From NCBI GenBank assembly GCA_033063855.1, contig CP093829.1:24831537-24895536 (forward strand): a DNA stretch of 64,000 nucleotides. Reading direction: 5' to 3'. Both the position numbers and the translations under genes were made by a program. Below, in pieces: positions 48,524-59,300 of this stretch (position 1 is its first letter; each line of letters begins with the position of its first letter). This stretch comes from Smittia aterrima (taxonomy: Eukaryota > Arthropoda > Insecta > Diptera > Chironomidae). The notes under the pieces were generated by a model. It was not told the origin of the DNA. It saw only the letters and a program-made list of their open reading frames with translations, and did no database searches.

Positions 48524-48671
48524 TGCTTTCACTTAAAAACTATTTTTTCTAAACGAGATATTTCTTCCGATTTCAATCGTAAACAAACTTAGCCTCATGC
48601 CCTCGAAGTGGCATTCAACTACGTTTGCCGCTAATTTTTTTTGTTTTGTATTTTGGATTTATAAATCGCTC
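48524..48671. promoter_or_regulatory. Probable bidirectional promoter, Prp38 / SNM1A
   Basis: Only 148 bp separate the divergent start codons of two nuclear housekeeping genes, so their promoters must overlap here. Specific core elements could not be assigned. Confidence 0.55.
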
Positions 48672-50318
48672 ATGAATGACGAAGTTATCACACTTTCCTC
48701 AGAAGATGAAGGTGAAAAGGAAAATGTCAAACTTCAGAAAGCTGAGAAAAAGAAGAAAATTAAAGTTTTGCGAAAGGACGACAAGTGAGATTTCATAAAA
48801 TTGTTTTATTCTTAATTAAACTGAATGATTTTAGGCAACCGACACTTATCAACTACTTCAAGAAGCTCAGCGATGACTACTTCACTGTACACAAGCAATC
48901 AAGTTTACCAGCTCAGCCGACTGAAGATTTCTCGATGAGTCAGTTTCTAGAAGTGAATCTTGTCGAAGAAGACAAATCGTTGAACGAATCCGACATTAAA
49001 CCACATCAAGGAATTCAGTTAGATTGTATAACAAATAATATTCTGCCTTCATCATCTGCTGCCAGTATTCTCGAAGATTTAATGAACAAAGTTTATGCTC
49101 CTGACGATCGGGAAGTTCAACAAGTGAATTTAGAAAAGAAACTCGTTGCTGTTCTGTCAGAAAGTGAAGACGAGGAAAATCAAAATATTCCTGAAAAGAA
49201 AACAAGAAAGAAAGCGATTTGCCCGAAGTACAAAGTTGTTGAAGGATCTTTGTTCGCTGTCGATGCTTTTCGTTACGGAGACATCTCCTTCGTCGAGAAT
49301 TATTTTTTGACTCATTTCCATGCTGACCACTACATCGGATTGCGAAAGAAATTCCGACACAAAATTTACCTCTCGCAGATTACTGCGAACCTTGTGAAAC
49401 AGTTCATCGGAGTTGCGGAGGAATTACTCAATATCGTTCACGTAAATGTTCCTTTTTATCTCGAAGATGTGAAGATTACTCCAATGGATGCCAATCATTG
49501 TCCGGGAGCATTGCTTTTCTTATTTCAATTTCCCGATGGACGAAATGTTCTGCACACTGGTGACTTTAGAGCTAACGAACAAATGGTTGAGCTTCTCAAT
49601 GAATGGAAATGTAAGCTCGATTTAGTTTATCTTGACACAACATATCTCAGCAGCAAACGAAGAATGCCAGAACAAGATGAATCCATCAAGTTTCTGATCG
49701 AAAATGTTCAAACTTATTTGCAACAGAACATCGGAGAAAAATTTCTAATCGTGGTAGGAGCTTATTTAATAGGTGAGAGCGATTTTCAAATGAAAATGGG
49801 AGTTATTAAAATAAATTTTCTTATCAACAGGAAAAGAAAAAGTTTGGATGTCGATTGTCCAACATTTCAATTTTAAAGTCTACCTAGAGAAAGAAAGATT
49901 GAAAGCATTTAAAGAAATTTGTGCTTGTTCGTACGAGCACTTAAAGATTTACAAAACTTATGTCACGGAAAATATTGAAGAAGCCGATGTTAGAGTCGTC
50001 AATATGATACAACTGAGTTATCCAAATCTTCGGGATTTTCTAAGAGACAATCAAGATTCCTTCAACACAATTCTTGGAGTGTTAGCGAGCGGTTGGGAGA
50101 GTCAGAAATATTCGTCAGGAAGAATTTCACTTCTTCACGTTCAATATTCAGAGCACTCAAGTTACGATGAGCTTGAAACTTTCATTACCAAAACTCAACC
50201 GAAGAATGTCATCTCAACTGTTCCCATTAGAATGAATTCAGCTATAACGGCTGACATTCCAAAGGATTGGGCTGAAGCAAAACCACGCAAGAAAATGAAT
50301 CAAAAGAAAATGAAATAA
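48672..50318 (+). CDS. Snm1: DNA cross-link repair protein SNM1A (DCLRE1A-like nuclease)
   Basis: 5'-3' exonuclease of the metallo-beta-lactamase/beta-CASP family, acting on interstrand cross-links; 512 residues. Exons: 48672-48784, 48835-49772, 49831-50318. The catalytic domain shows HFHADHYIGL (HxHxDH), MDANHCPG, HTGDFR and YLDTTY, then the DRMBL region with QYSEHSSYDEL. The short N terminus begins EVITLSSEDE, a SUMO-interacting-type motif. Across the first splice junction it gives QPTLINYF, which fits the PCNA-interacting (PIP) box. The UBZ4 zinc finger of vertebrate SNM1A is not visible, and the protein is about half the length of the human one. The start is the first ATG giving the acidic N terminus; an upstream ATG at 48597 in another frame is not used. 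Confidence 0.93.
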
Positions 50319-50417
50319 AATCAGTTGAAGAAAAGTTTGAAAACAAGTTTGAAATTATTGTAAAATTAGAGAAAGTGCTTTAAGTGTCAAATCAAGAATT
50401 TTGCAAAACAAGAAATA

Positions 50418-50870
50418 ATGTCGAAAAATACAAATAGCTCAGCTTTCCGTAAAATTGACGTCGATCAATACAACGAGGACAACTTTAAAGACGATGAGCA
50501 AGAGAACCAACAACTCAGCGGCATCGACGAAGGCCAAATTAATCAACTTCTTCTTAGTCAGAAGAATGTCGAAGCACTGAAAATCTGTTTGGAAAACGCC
50601 CCCTTGCTTAGCAAGAACCAGCAGTTGAAGGATCAAGCACAGCAGGTCACATTAAAAGTCATGCTCTCCATCAAGCCATCACAAATCGACAGTGCACTCG
50701 AGATGTTTGATTCAGACACGACCGACACTCTCATGAAATATATTTACCGCGGCTTCGAGTACCCATCAGATGGATCAAGCGGGCACTTGCTTCAATGGCA
50801 TGAAAAAGTGTTTGCTAAGTCAGGAGTTGGATCAATTGTGCGAGTTCTCACTGATACTGCAAGGGCGTGA
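50418..50870 (+). CDS. Arpc5: Arp2/3 complex subunit 5 (ARPC5, p16-Arc)
   Basis: Smallest subunit of the Arp2/3 actin-nucleating complex. A single-exon gene for 150 residues, the usual ARPC5 length. Landmarks are the N-terminal MSKNT..SAFRKIDVDQY, the central helical segment, LMKYIYRGFEYPSDGSS, LLQWHEK and the C-terminal GVGSIVRVLT. It starts 99 bp after the SNM1A stop in the same direction. AATAAA at 50948-50953 ends it, close to the convergent RPAP2 gene. Confidence 0.96.
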   Translation: MSKNTNSSAFRKIDVDQYNEDNFKDDEQENQQLSGIDEGQINQLLLSQKNVEALKICLENAPLLSKNQQLKDQAQQVTLKVMLSIKPSQIDSALEMFDSDTTDTLMKYIYRGFEYPSDGSSGHLLQWHEKVFAKSGVGSIVRVLTDTARA

Positions 50871-50968
50871 ACTCTTAATTCAGTTTCGATGATTCATTGC
50901 ATTTTCTTCTTCCGGATGTGATTGAAAACAACTAAAGTTCTTCTTTCAATAAAAGTATTAAATCCAAT

Positions 50969-51633
50969 TCATGTTTTCTTTAATTCTAAAAGCTTAAATT
51001 TTGGTATAACTTCGTTATCTCTCATCCAGAGTGGACTAGTGAGCAGTTGAATTTTTATGTAGTTTGATGATCGAAGGCATGTGCCGCTGCAGAAGTTTCT
51101 TCTATCCGCTAGATCATAGACCTTCTTAGTTGCTGTTGAGATGTGGAATTGTTGATTGGGAATTCTAGAAAATGCAGAAGCAAGAATCAGCAAAAACGGG
51201 TTGAGAATTGAAGATCAGAAACCTACTCGTCAACTGGTGCCTGACAAAGAGGATACCCACAAAGCTTCATGATAGCTCTTTCTTCCACGATATCCTGATA
51301 ATGAGATTGATTGATGTCTCGAAGCTAAAAGTGAGGAGATTAGCGTTTAAACTTAAATTATTTATCGAAATCCAAACCATTGCCAGGAACTGTAGCTCGT
51401 CTTCGAAGGGATCTAAAAGTGTTTCAACTATTTTCTGAGCTTTATCATCACAATCTTTCTTCTTCTTCATTGCTAGTTTTACTTGATCCTGGCTACAATG
51501 AAAAAATAAATACAAATAATTACGAAAATAACTTTCTAAACAATATTTACTTCATCGTCCGCAATTTTCTCATTGCAGCTGTATTTCCGGATGATCTCCT
51601 CTTAGGTGATGGTGATCGTCTTTTCTCTTCCAT
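50969..51633 (-). CDS. Short RPAP2/Rtr1 RNA polymerase II CTD phosphatase
   Basis: Rtr1/RPAP2 zinc-dependent protein, which removes Ser5 phosphate from the RNA polymerase II CTD and helps import the polymerase. Exons, reading down: 51633-51551, 51492-51378, 51324-51227, 51164-50969, coding for 163 residues. A basic, Ser/Pro-rich N terminus and a helix (AQKIVETLLDP) lead into the RTR1 domain: YQDIVEERAI, the zinc ligands CGYPLC and FCSGTC, HISTATKKVYDL, and SPLWMRD. The long C-terminal part of vertebrate RPAP2 (612 residues) is missing; the length is nearer to yeast Rtr1. The donor of the second intron (ATG|gtttgg) is weak but preserves the family alignment. Confidence 0.85.
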
Positions 51634-51787
51634 ATTGATTTTGCCTTCAATTTGTGTCTCAAGAAAGTTCAAGAAATTTGTTTTGATGCCGAAGCTTTCA
51701 AAAAGTTCTAAAGCTTTGTCAACAGACAATTCAAAAATGTACGTTAGAAAAACACAATAATTTAAGACTTCAAAGTAAAGCACATTT

Positions 51788-52060
51788 TCAATGACTTGCT
51801 AAATTTCTGGCGCTAAATTTCGTCACAAAACACTTTATTTTGAAGTTCAAACAATTTTTGATAAATATTGTTTTTCTCTGTTTTTGATATATCTTCCGAT
51901 TGAGACATTTTTGATCTCGAAGTTCATTGAATTGCTGGACGAAATTCCAGACGCTTCTTACGTTGTTTGAGTCAACAAAATGTTGTTTGAGGTAATGACG
52001 ACAGCCAGACTTTCCCAGACATTGCTCGTGGATTTTCATGTAGTCTTCAATAACATTCAT
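51788..52060 (-). CDS. Small hypothetical protein upstream of RPAP2
   Basis: A 90-codon ATG reading frame between the RPAP2 start and the divergent UGT gene. The N-terminal 50 residues (IHEQCLGKSGCRHYLKQHF, then VWNFVQQFNELRDQ) have the look of a compact helical domain rather than chance sequence, with a Cys pair spaced CLGKSGC. The C-terminal half is basic and less convincing; the true protein may splice before it. A second stretch on the same strand (about 51650-51735, VDKALELFESFGIKTNFL) lies between it and RPAP2 and may be a further exon or 5' UTR. No family is recognised. Confidence 0.35.
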   Translation of the reverse strand: MNVIEDYMKIHEQCLGKSGCRHYLKQHFVDSNNVRSVWNFVQQFNELRDQKCLNRKIYQKQRKTIFIKNCLNFKIKCFVTKFSARNLASH

Positions 52061-52267
52061 TTACCTTGAGATACAAGAGCACAAGTTCAAGCCATCCCAA
52101 TCCCCAATCAATAAATATTATTTAAAACCAACACTTTCAAATTGTTTTTCTCATTAACTTTTCCGTTTGTGTACTTATCTGACAGACTTTAAAATGGAGA
52201 TGTTGCCCGTTCAATTGAGTCAGTCTGAATATTTCGTTTCTAGTTTTCAGCAAACGTTCTCATCGAA

Positions 52268-53879
52268 ATGAAGCTTCTGTTGTGTTTTTTAGTTTTGCTG
52301 ATCGGATCCTCTGAAAGTGCTCGTATCTTAGGAATATTCCCAACTCCTTCGATTAGTCATCAAGTTGTTTTCCACGCTCTCGTGAAGGATCTTGCTGAAC
52401 GTGGCCATCACTTAACAATCCTCACGCCAAATCTGATGAAAACTGATAATTCCAACATAACACAAATTGATTTAAATGGAGCATACGCCTCAGCGTGGAA
52501 GGATTTGAATCAAGTTGAGCTAAAACTGAAACCGAGAACGACTAGGGAACTGCACACATTTATTCTGAAAACTCACATGGCAGCATTCGAATGGCAGCTC
52601 GAACATCCCGAAGTTAAGAAACTCATCCAAAATGCTGAACCACAAGCGTTTGACGTCATTTTAGTTGAGCTTATGTTTCACAGAGCTGCCCTTGCATTTG
52701 GTGAAATCTTTGATTGTCCAATGATCGAAATTACTTCAATGGAGCCTTTGAATGATAACTATGGAATGCATGGAAATGCAATGAATCCAGTTATCCATCC
52801 AGAGAACGTGCTGCCTTATCATCATGGACGTCTTACTTTCATGCAAAGAGCTAAAAGTTTAATGATGTACTTCCTTGCAAGGTTAAATTTGGAGCCAATG
52901 GTGAATGACATCAGCTTGGAAATAATTAAAAAGCATTTTCCAACAGTGAAAACTCCAATAAAAGATCTTATGCAAAACATTCATCTCCTAATGTCAAATA
53001 CAAATCCAGCGTTAGGCTCGATCCGCCCACTTGTTCCAACAACGATTCAATTGGGATTCATGCACATTGAGAAACCGAAGCCTTTACCAGAAGGAGCAGT
53101 GAAAGCTTTCCTCGATAATTCTAAGAACGGAGTGATCTACATGAGCCTTGGATCGAATGCCAAATCGAAAGACTTAAGTGACGATCTTGTTCGTCTTTTT
53201 TTGAACGTATTCTCTAAAGTCAACGCAGATGTTTTGTGGAAGTTTGAGGCAGAAAATTTGCCCGGAAAGCCAGATAACGTAATGATAAGCAAATGGTAGT
53301 ATTTTTGAAGAAAAAGAAAATGTTTCAATATTATTAAAATGTTTTTACAGGTTGCCACAAGCAGACATGCTCGCTCACCCGAAAGTTAAACTTTTCATAA
53401 CACACGGAGGCCAGCAAAGTATGGAAGAGGCGATCGACCGGGAAGTCCCACTCGTCGTTATTCCATTCGTCGTCGATCAGCACACAAATGCAATGAGAAT
53501 GAAGGAAAAGGGAATCGCATTGGATGTTGACATCAATGGCTTGACTGAATCAGAACTGATGGAAACGATAAATGAAATGCTTAAACCACAATATAAGAAA
53601 AACGTTGTAAAGCTTAGAAAGCAAGTTTACGATCAGCCAATGACAAGCAGAGAGCGCGCAGTTTGGTGGACCGAGTTCGTAATCAGAAATAAGGGAACTA
53701 AACACATAGAATATCATGGACGTCACACGCCTACATATCAAAAGTATTGGATTGATATGATAGCGATTGCTCTTGTTTTAGCCTTCATCCTTACAAAGAT
53801 CTTTATGATTCTAATCAGAATATTTCTCGCAAAAGTCATGGTCTTCTCGACCAAAAAAACTGATCTAAAAATTGAATGA
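52268..53879 (+). CDS. UDP-glycosyltransferase (UGT)
   Basis: ER-membrane enzyme that transfers a sugar from UDP-sugar to small lipophilic substrates such as pigments, hormones or xenobiotics. Two exons (52268-53295, 53351-53879) encode 518 residues. A cleavable signal peptide (residues 1-18) precedes the substrate-binding half, with the presumed catalytic His31 in PSISHQVV. The C-terminal half carries the UGT signature from about residue 343: WLPQADMLAHP, FITHGGQQSMEEA, PFVVDQHTNA. A transmembrane helix near 485-505 and a basic Lys-rich tail complete the type I topology. In insects this family commonly uses UDP-glucose. The substrate is not predictable. Confidence 0.95.
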
Positions 53880-56273
53880 AAATTATTTTTATTGTTTTTT
53901 GTATTCCAAGAATTTTCTTTATAAAACTTTTTAAAACTTAAAAGCCAACGACTATTGATTGTCTTCGTTGTTATTGATAATATTTATCATACTTTACATG
54001 TGCGCATTTGAATGCCTCTCTCCTTCTTCAAACAGTTTGCAATATTTGAACAAATTGCAAACACTTGTCGACTTGTTTTTCAATGAGAAATGAGTTTAAG
54101 GCTGCAGACTTAATATTAATATTTAATTAAATGGAAATTTCCAGACTTGAACCCTTCAAAAGTTTCCCTTCCTCTCAGTGATAAATGAGAGCGTTAACTG
54201 GTTACGATTTCTTCTTCACAGAGTTTCGCTCGGTGAGAAGGAAACACTTCAATAGTTTCATTCAACCCTCGTCCTTGCAAAGAGAGCGAAACCTGGTACC
54301 GACTTTGCTTTTCGGAGAGTGTCGCTCGATGAGAGGTTGAAAGTGGAGGGGATGAAAAACTGGAATTTGGAAAGGATCGTGGAAAATTCTCTCTCAACAT
54401 TTTCATTCGATTCGAAAGGAAACTGCTCGCTCGTGTTCAAATCTGATAGTACATCTATTGTTTCCCATAAGCGAAGGACTAAATGTTGCCCCGGCAATCG
54501 TAAATAAGAAATCTTGAAAGGAAGAAATAAAAAAGAATTAAATATCAATTTTCGTTCGATAACAAGTTGAAGTTCAATAATAAAAAAAGAGGAAATTGCA
54601 ATAAAACATAATCGAGACGTTAGAAAGAAAATGTGAATCAAGGTTAAAGAATAATCAGATAAGGATTAAACATTGAATGGATTCTATTGAAAATTAAATA
54701 AGAAACGATCGAGTGAAGTCAATAAATTCAGCTGACGCAGGAAGGATAGGAACCCAAAAAGCCGAAGAAAGGCAAAAGTAAAAATAGCACGAAGAGCTTT
54801 TCCACTCAAATAATTGCATAACAAGTTCGAGGGAAAGTCGGAAAGAAGAATTAGGTCTTAAAGTTTTATTTACGGCCGCCAGTGAAAGAACGAGAAAACT
54901 TCGAAGGCCAACAGAGAAACTGCCGAAAGGAAAATACCCAAAAAATAAAAAAAATAAAAAAGCGGTCGCGGATTAAAGTTAAATCACTGAAGCTTCGTGC
55001 TTGAATGCGAACATGTTGTGATTAAAAATCATAATTTTCCCGCGCTTTGTCGAGAAATAAAGAGAAAAATGTGGAATGAAATAATCAAATGAAAAACGAG
55101 AATAAATTTTTTGGCCCAAAAGTGTCATAAGCCGAGTGAGTGAGAAGGAAGAAAGAAAAATAAAAATCTCCTGATAATTGCTAATTAAAACGGAAAATAT
55201 AAACAGAGGAGCTTGCTTAACTCACGGATTACATAAATTAAGTTGAGCGAGTGTAGGCACACGAACCGAAGTAAAAAGAAATCCTTCCAAGTAAAAGTCG
55301 AGTGAAACATTCTTTCCCCCAATCCGCTTCCTCCTTTGCACTCGGGAAATAATCCAATTCATAATCCTAATTAGCAAATCTCGAAAACGTAAGCAAATTG
55401 CTCTCGTTGTCATAAAAATTCAAGTGTGTGTGAAGCGAGTGATTTAATTGATACGAATTAATTTAATTAATGCTCGGCTGGCAGAAATTGCGTCATGAAC
55501 GAGAGAGGATGAACCTGAGCTGAGCGATAAAAATTTCTGCTGATTATTTCGTAGAAATATCGAAGGATTAGAAGAGACAGACATTTAATTCTATTAGAGT
55601 GTCGAGGAAAAAGTGGTGGAAGAGATAGCTTGTGATTTCTTGTCCATGGCGAGATAATAAGGCGATGGTTAAAAAGAAAAACTTTGCTCGGGTCAGTGAT
55701 TAAGGCAAATTATTTTTCCCTCCTTTCCTTCACAATCTTTTTGCCTTTGAAGGAAAGCTTCAGAATCGCGCTCCAATTTTCTCACGGAATTCAAAGCAAA
55801 GCAAAAAAATAAACCCGAAGGGGAAAGGAATTTTCAGCAATCGGGCCACCGGAAAAGTCATTTTCCTATTATTCCTACCACATTACCACAACCCGCTCTA
55901 CGAGTCCCTTTTTTTCGAAAAAAAAAATACACAAACTACCCGATCGGACCTTTCCAAGCAAGCAAAAATTAATAAAACTCGAGTGCTTCTAATTGTGTGC
56001 TATTGAGTGCGAAAGTTATTGAAGCGGAAAGAAATAAAAAAAGAAAGAAAAGAAATCACTCGCGCAATCAGAGAAATAAAAAATCGTTTTGTGAAAAAGT
56101 CTCGCAAAAGATTAACAATACTTTTCGTGTCGAAGTGAAGCGCGAGCATAAAAATCAACAAGAGCCGATATATGCATGGAATAATAAAAGCGAAATCATC
56201 ATTTAATAATTTTTACGGCTCAACCGAATGATTTATGGTGAAAGGAGAGAGAAGGAGAACGAAATCCATAAAT
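53880..56273. other. Noncoding stretch after the UGT gene
   Basis: About 2.4 kb with no supportable gene. From about 54.5 to 56.2 kb the plus strand is markedly purine-rich (GAAA/GAGA runs), leading up to the signal-peptide-like exon at 56274; it could be the long 5' UTR and promoter of that gene. Chance ORFs up to 127 codons were disregarded. Confidence 0.5.
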
Positions 56274-56337
56274 ATGGAAATAAACAATTTGAATAATCGC
56301 TGGATCACAATGATTTCATATTGGATTATCATTTCAG
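56274..56337 (+). CDS. Possible first coding exon (signal peptide) of a gene extending beyond the window
   Basis: An ATG opens 21 codons ending in a hydrophobic stretch (WITMISYWIIIS), then stops at a strong donor, G|gtatgt, in phase 1. That is the usual phase for signal-peptide exons of secreted or Ig-superfamily proteins. An in-frame stop precedes the ATG. No matching acceptor exon was recognised in the remaining 7.6 kb, so the next exon would lie to the right of the window. A gene with very long introns is implied; its identity is unknown. Confidence 0.4.
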
Positions 56338-59300
56338 GTATGTAAATTTCTTTTCACATCCCCCCAACTCCGCTTATCGCCCTTCCCAATACTGGCAACA
56401 TATTATTGTGTGCTTATGAAGCGAGCGCAACGAAAACACCTGTCAAATTCAATTTTTATTACAGTTTCTCCTTTCGAGCTTTTGTCAGATATGTAGAAAG
56501 GGACGACGGAGTGCGCTTCGCTCTGTCAAATACGTTTTAATTCTCCCGCAAATGCTTCCACATGCTCCACGTTTTCATATCCCCAAAGGGAAATGTCTCG
56601 TATGGAAATGTCTATGTGGGCGCGATGTAACATGTAGTTAAAGTTAATTCATCATGAACAGATTTATTCGGTGACTGTCGCAAAAAATTCTCATCCGGAA
56701 TCGTTACATGTGTCTTCCGACGCCACAGCATTATCAACACACGATTACGGTTGAGGGCATGACAGCTCGGTAGCATGACGTTTCCGTTGATTGCTTGGGA
56801 TTCCCTCGAATTAGCTTCTTAAAAGACTTGAATTCGCTACTTAAATTACTCGCAATCTATCATAACAAATCTTATCGTTCTATCACGGAATGTTAATGTG
56901 AAATGAACTGCGAGCGACGAGAGGGAGAGAAATAAAAAATATTGCGAGCCATAAATTCTCATCAGGATTACCGAAGAAGCAGCTTTGATATGAAATCCAC
57001 AAGGCGCGCGAGCAACTGTCGTATGTGTCAACAATGTTAAGTTAGATTTCTTCTCAATCAAATTAGGAAGCTCAGTAAATGCAGCACGCAGCGTTGAGAA
57101 ATAATCGTAGACGACATTAATATGAACGAAGGGAATTTTTCCTCTTGTGGAATAAATTTTCGTTCGAGCATGTTTTGAGCAAGTTTCCGGTGTGCTGAGC
57201 ACGATTTATTGGTCCTTTCTACGTCTATTACCATTCGCCCTTTATCCCAGCTTCGTTTCATTTCTTGCGGACCTCACTTCCTTTCGTGAAGGAAATTCGT
57301 CTTGAGTCGCTGCATTTTATGAGCTTGAAAAGCATCTTTCCATAATGAAAAAAAGGGAAATTTGATTGCGGTCGATCCCATTATGATATGGTTAGGTTCG
57401 CATTGATCTGGGACGTTTGCATAAAAATGAATTTCTTGAAGAAAGAAGAAGTTTATGTCTCTGCACACGACATCGCTCGATTTTTTCCATGAAGAAGCAG
57501 CGCTCATGGGATGAGAACAAAAAAAAAAAAGAAAAAATGAAAATGAGAAGAGAATATTATTTGACTCGTGTCGTTGTTAGATTCCATTTGCGTCGACGTT
57601 CTTTGTTGATAAAAATGTTTTTCGAATTTATTTATCGGGACGAGACGCAAACACACGAGAAAGAATATAATTTCGATACAAGAGAAAGACGAAACGAAGG
57701 AAAGAGCAAAAAGCACGAACTGATGCATATTTAAAAGTTTCGAATTTATGTTTACGATTTGTTTTTTACGTTCGAAACGAAGAAGACGAGAAAATTTGTG
57801 AAGCGAAGAAGAAAAGCTATCGAGCCGAGTCGTATGCAACACACATAGCACATCTCATGCCAAAGAAAAATAAAAATATATTTCGAGTCAAAGAAGCGAA
57901 GAGAGAACATTTCTGTGTCGAGAAAATAACAATAAATTATTCATATCACACAATTCAATAACTGATTTGATAAGCCAAAAAGCAGCACCATCAGGAACAA
58001 ATAAAACTGAACAGTCAAGTACAATGGCGATGGAAGAAGGGGAATGAGCTTTTTTGAAGGCTTAGGCTGGTGATGTGGAAATAGCTGAACGTTAAGAGTA
58101 AATAAAATTTGTTGTTTGCACACAAACTCGAGGACAGCTAGCAGCACATAATCATTTGCCGCAATTTTTCCCCATCACGTTCGGAAAAGTGTGCACACGG
58201 AAGATTTTCAACTCTGACTGCTTAATATTCAAATCGACGCAGGAGAAAAATCGTCGACACATTTCACCTCCTTCCGTCTGTAGCCACTTACGTGTTCCAT
58301 GAATTTTATGTGATGATGTCACGATTAATTGACTTCTCGATTGGACTCAATGTGTTTCTTTCTATCCTCCTAGTCGTTGAGACTTTTCTCAGGGATGCTC
58401 TCGACTCAAAGCTTTTATTTTCCTGCTGATTTTCCCCATCCGAAGCAGAAACGATTTTCTATTGCCGTTTCAAAAAAAAGCGAAACTGTTCATTCATGCT
58501 AACGAGCAGTATTCAGAAACAGTACGAGACGAAGAAATCATTCGGAAGCTTTAAAGCTTTTCATTGTATTATTTCCCGCTAAAATAGGAACAAGTGCTTT
58601 AATCGCCGCGACTGCTTTTGAATGATGCTCTACAGTGAGTGGGAGAATTTTTTCGTTCTCTACGCCACTCGAGGTCGCACTTAGCCCATCGCAATACAAA
58701 AGAAATTGAGGGAGGCTCGCGATTCGAATTGAGATTAAAAATTCGTTTCGCTGTTGATCGAGGGGATGGAGAGGGAGATTGCTCTCTCGAGAGTACTTGA
58801 AAGCGTTAGATAATGGAAGTCTAAACTCTTACACAATTGGAAGAAAATTTTCCCCCCAACGACTGAAATATTATTATTTTGCTTTTGTACAATTTTATTT
58901 TTTGCCGAAACAGTTGACACAAATCTCTGAAGGCGAAAGGAAAATGTTATGAAAACTTCATTAAGAATTAAACTGAGCGAGAAGGAAAAGCAGTGTTAAA
59001 GAGAAAAGTCTCCAGTTGTTTGAAATAAGAAATAAAACTTTTTTTTCCTTATTGGCATTCGTCTTATCAGCTTTCTATTAAAAAGATTTAATGGAAAAAT
59101 TATGCTGAGAATTTTCTTTTTCTTGTGTTCTCGGTAACAACTCAAAGAAAAACTTTAAACTTTGCTTCTACGACTGTTTCAGGATTATGTCAATTATTTC
59201 AATTAGGAATCCAGTTCAGTCGTTGCTTTCGTCGACTCGCCGCTCCTTTCATTTGGATTCATTAAAATCCATTTCGTTTAATTAAAAGCAAAGTTTATCT

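Noticed and set aside
52070..52120. Minus-strand open segment reading DWGLGWLELVLLYLK before a GT
   Set aside because: Bounded by a stop with no ATG or convincing acceptor upstream, and it lies in the UGT promoter region; most likely chance.
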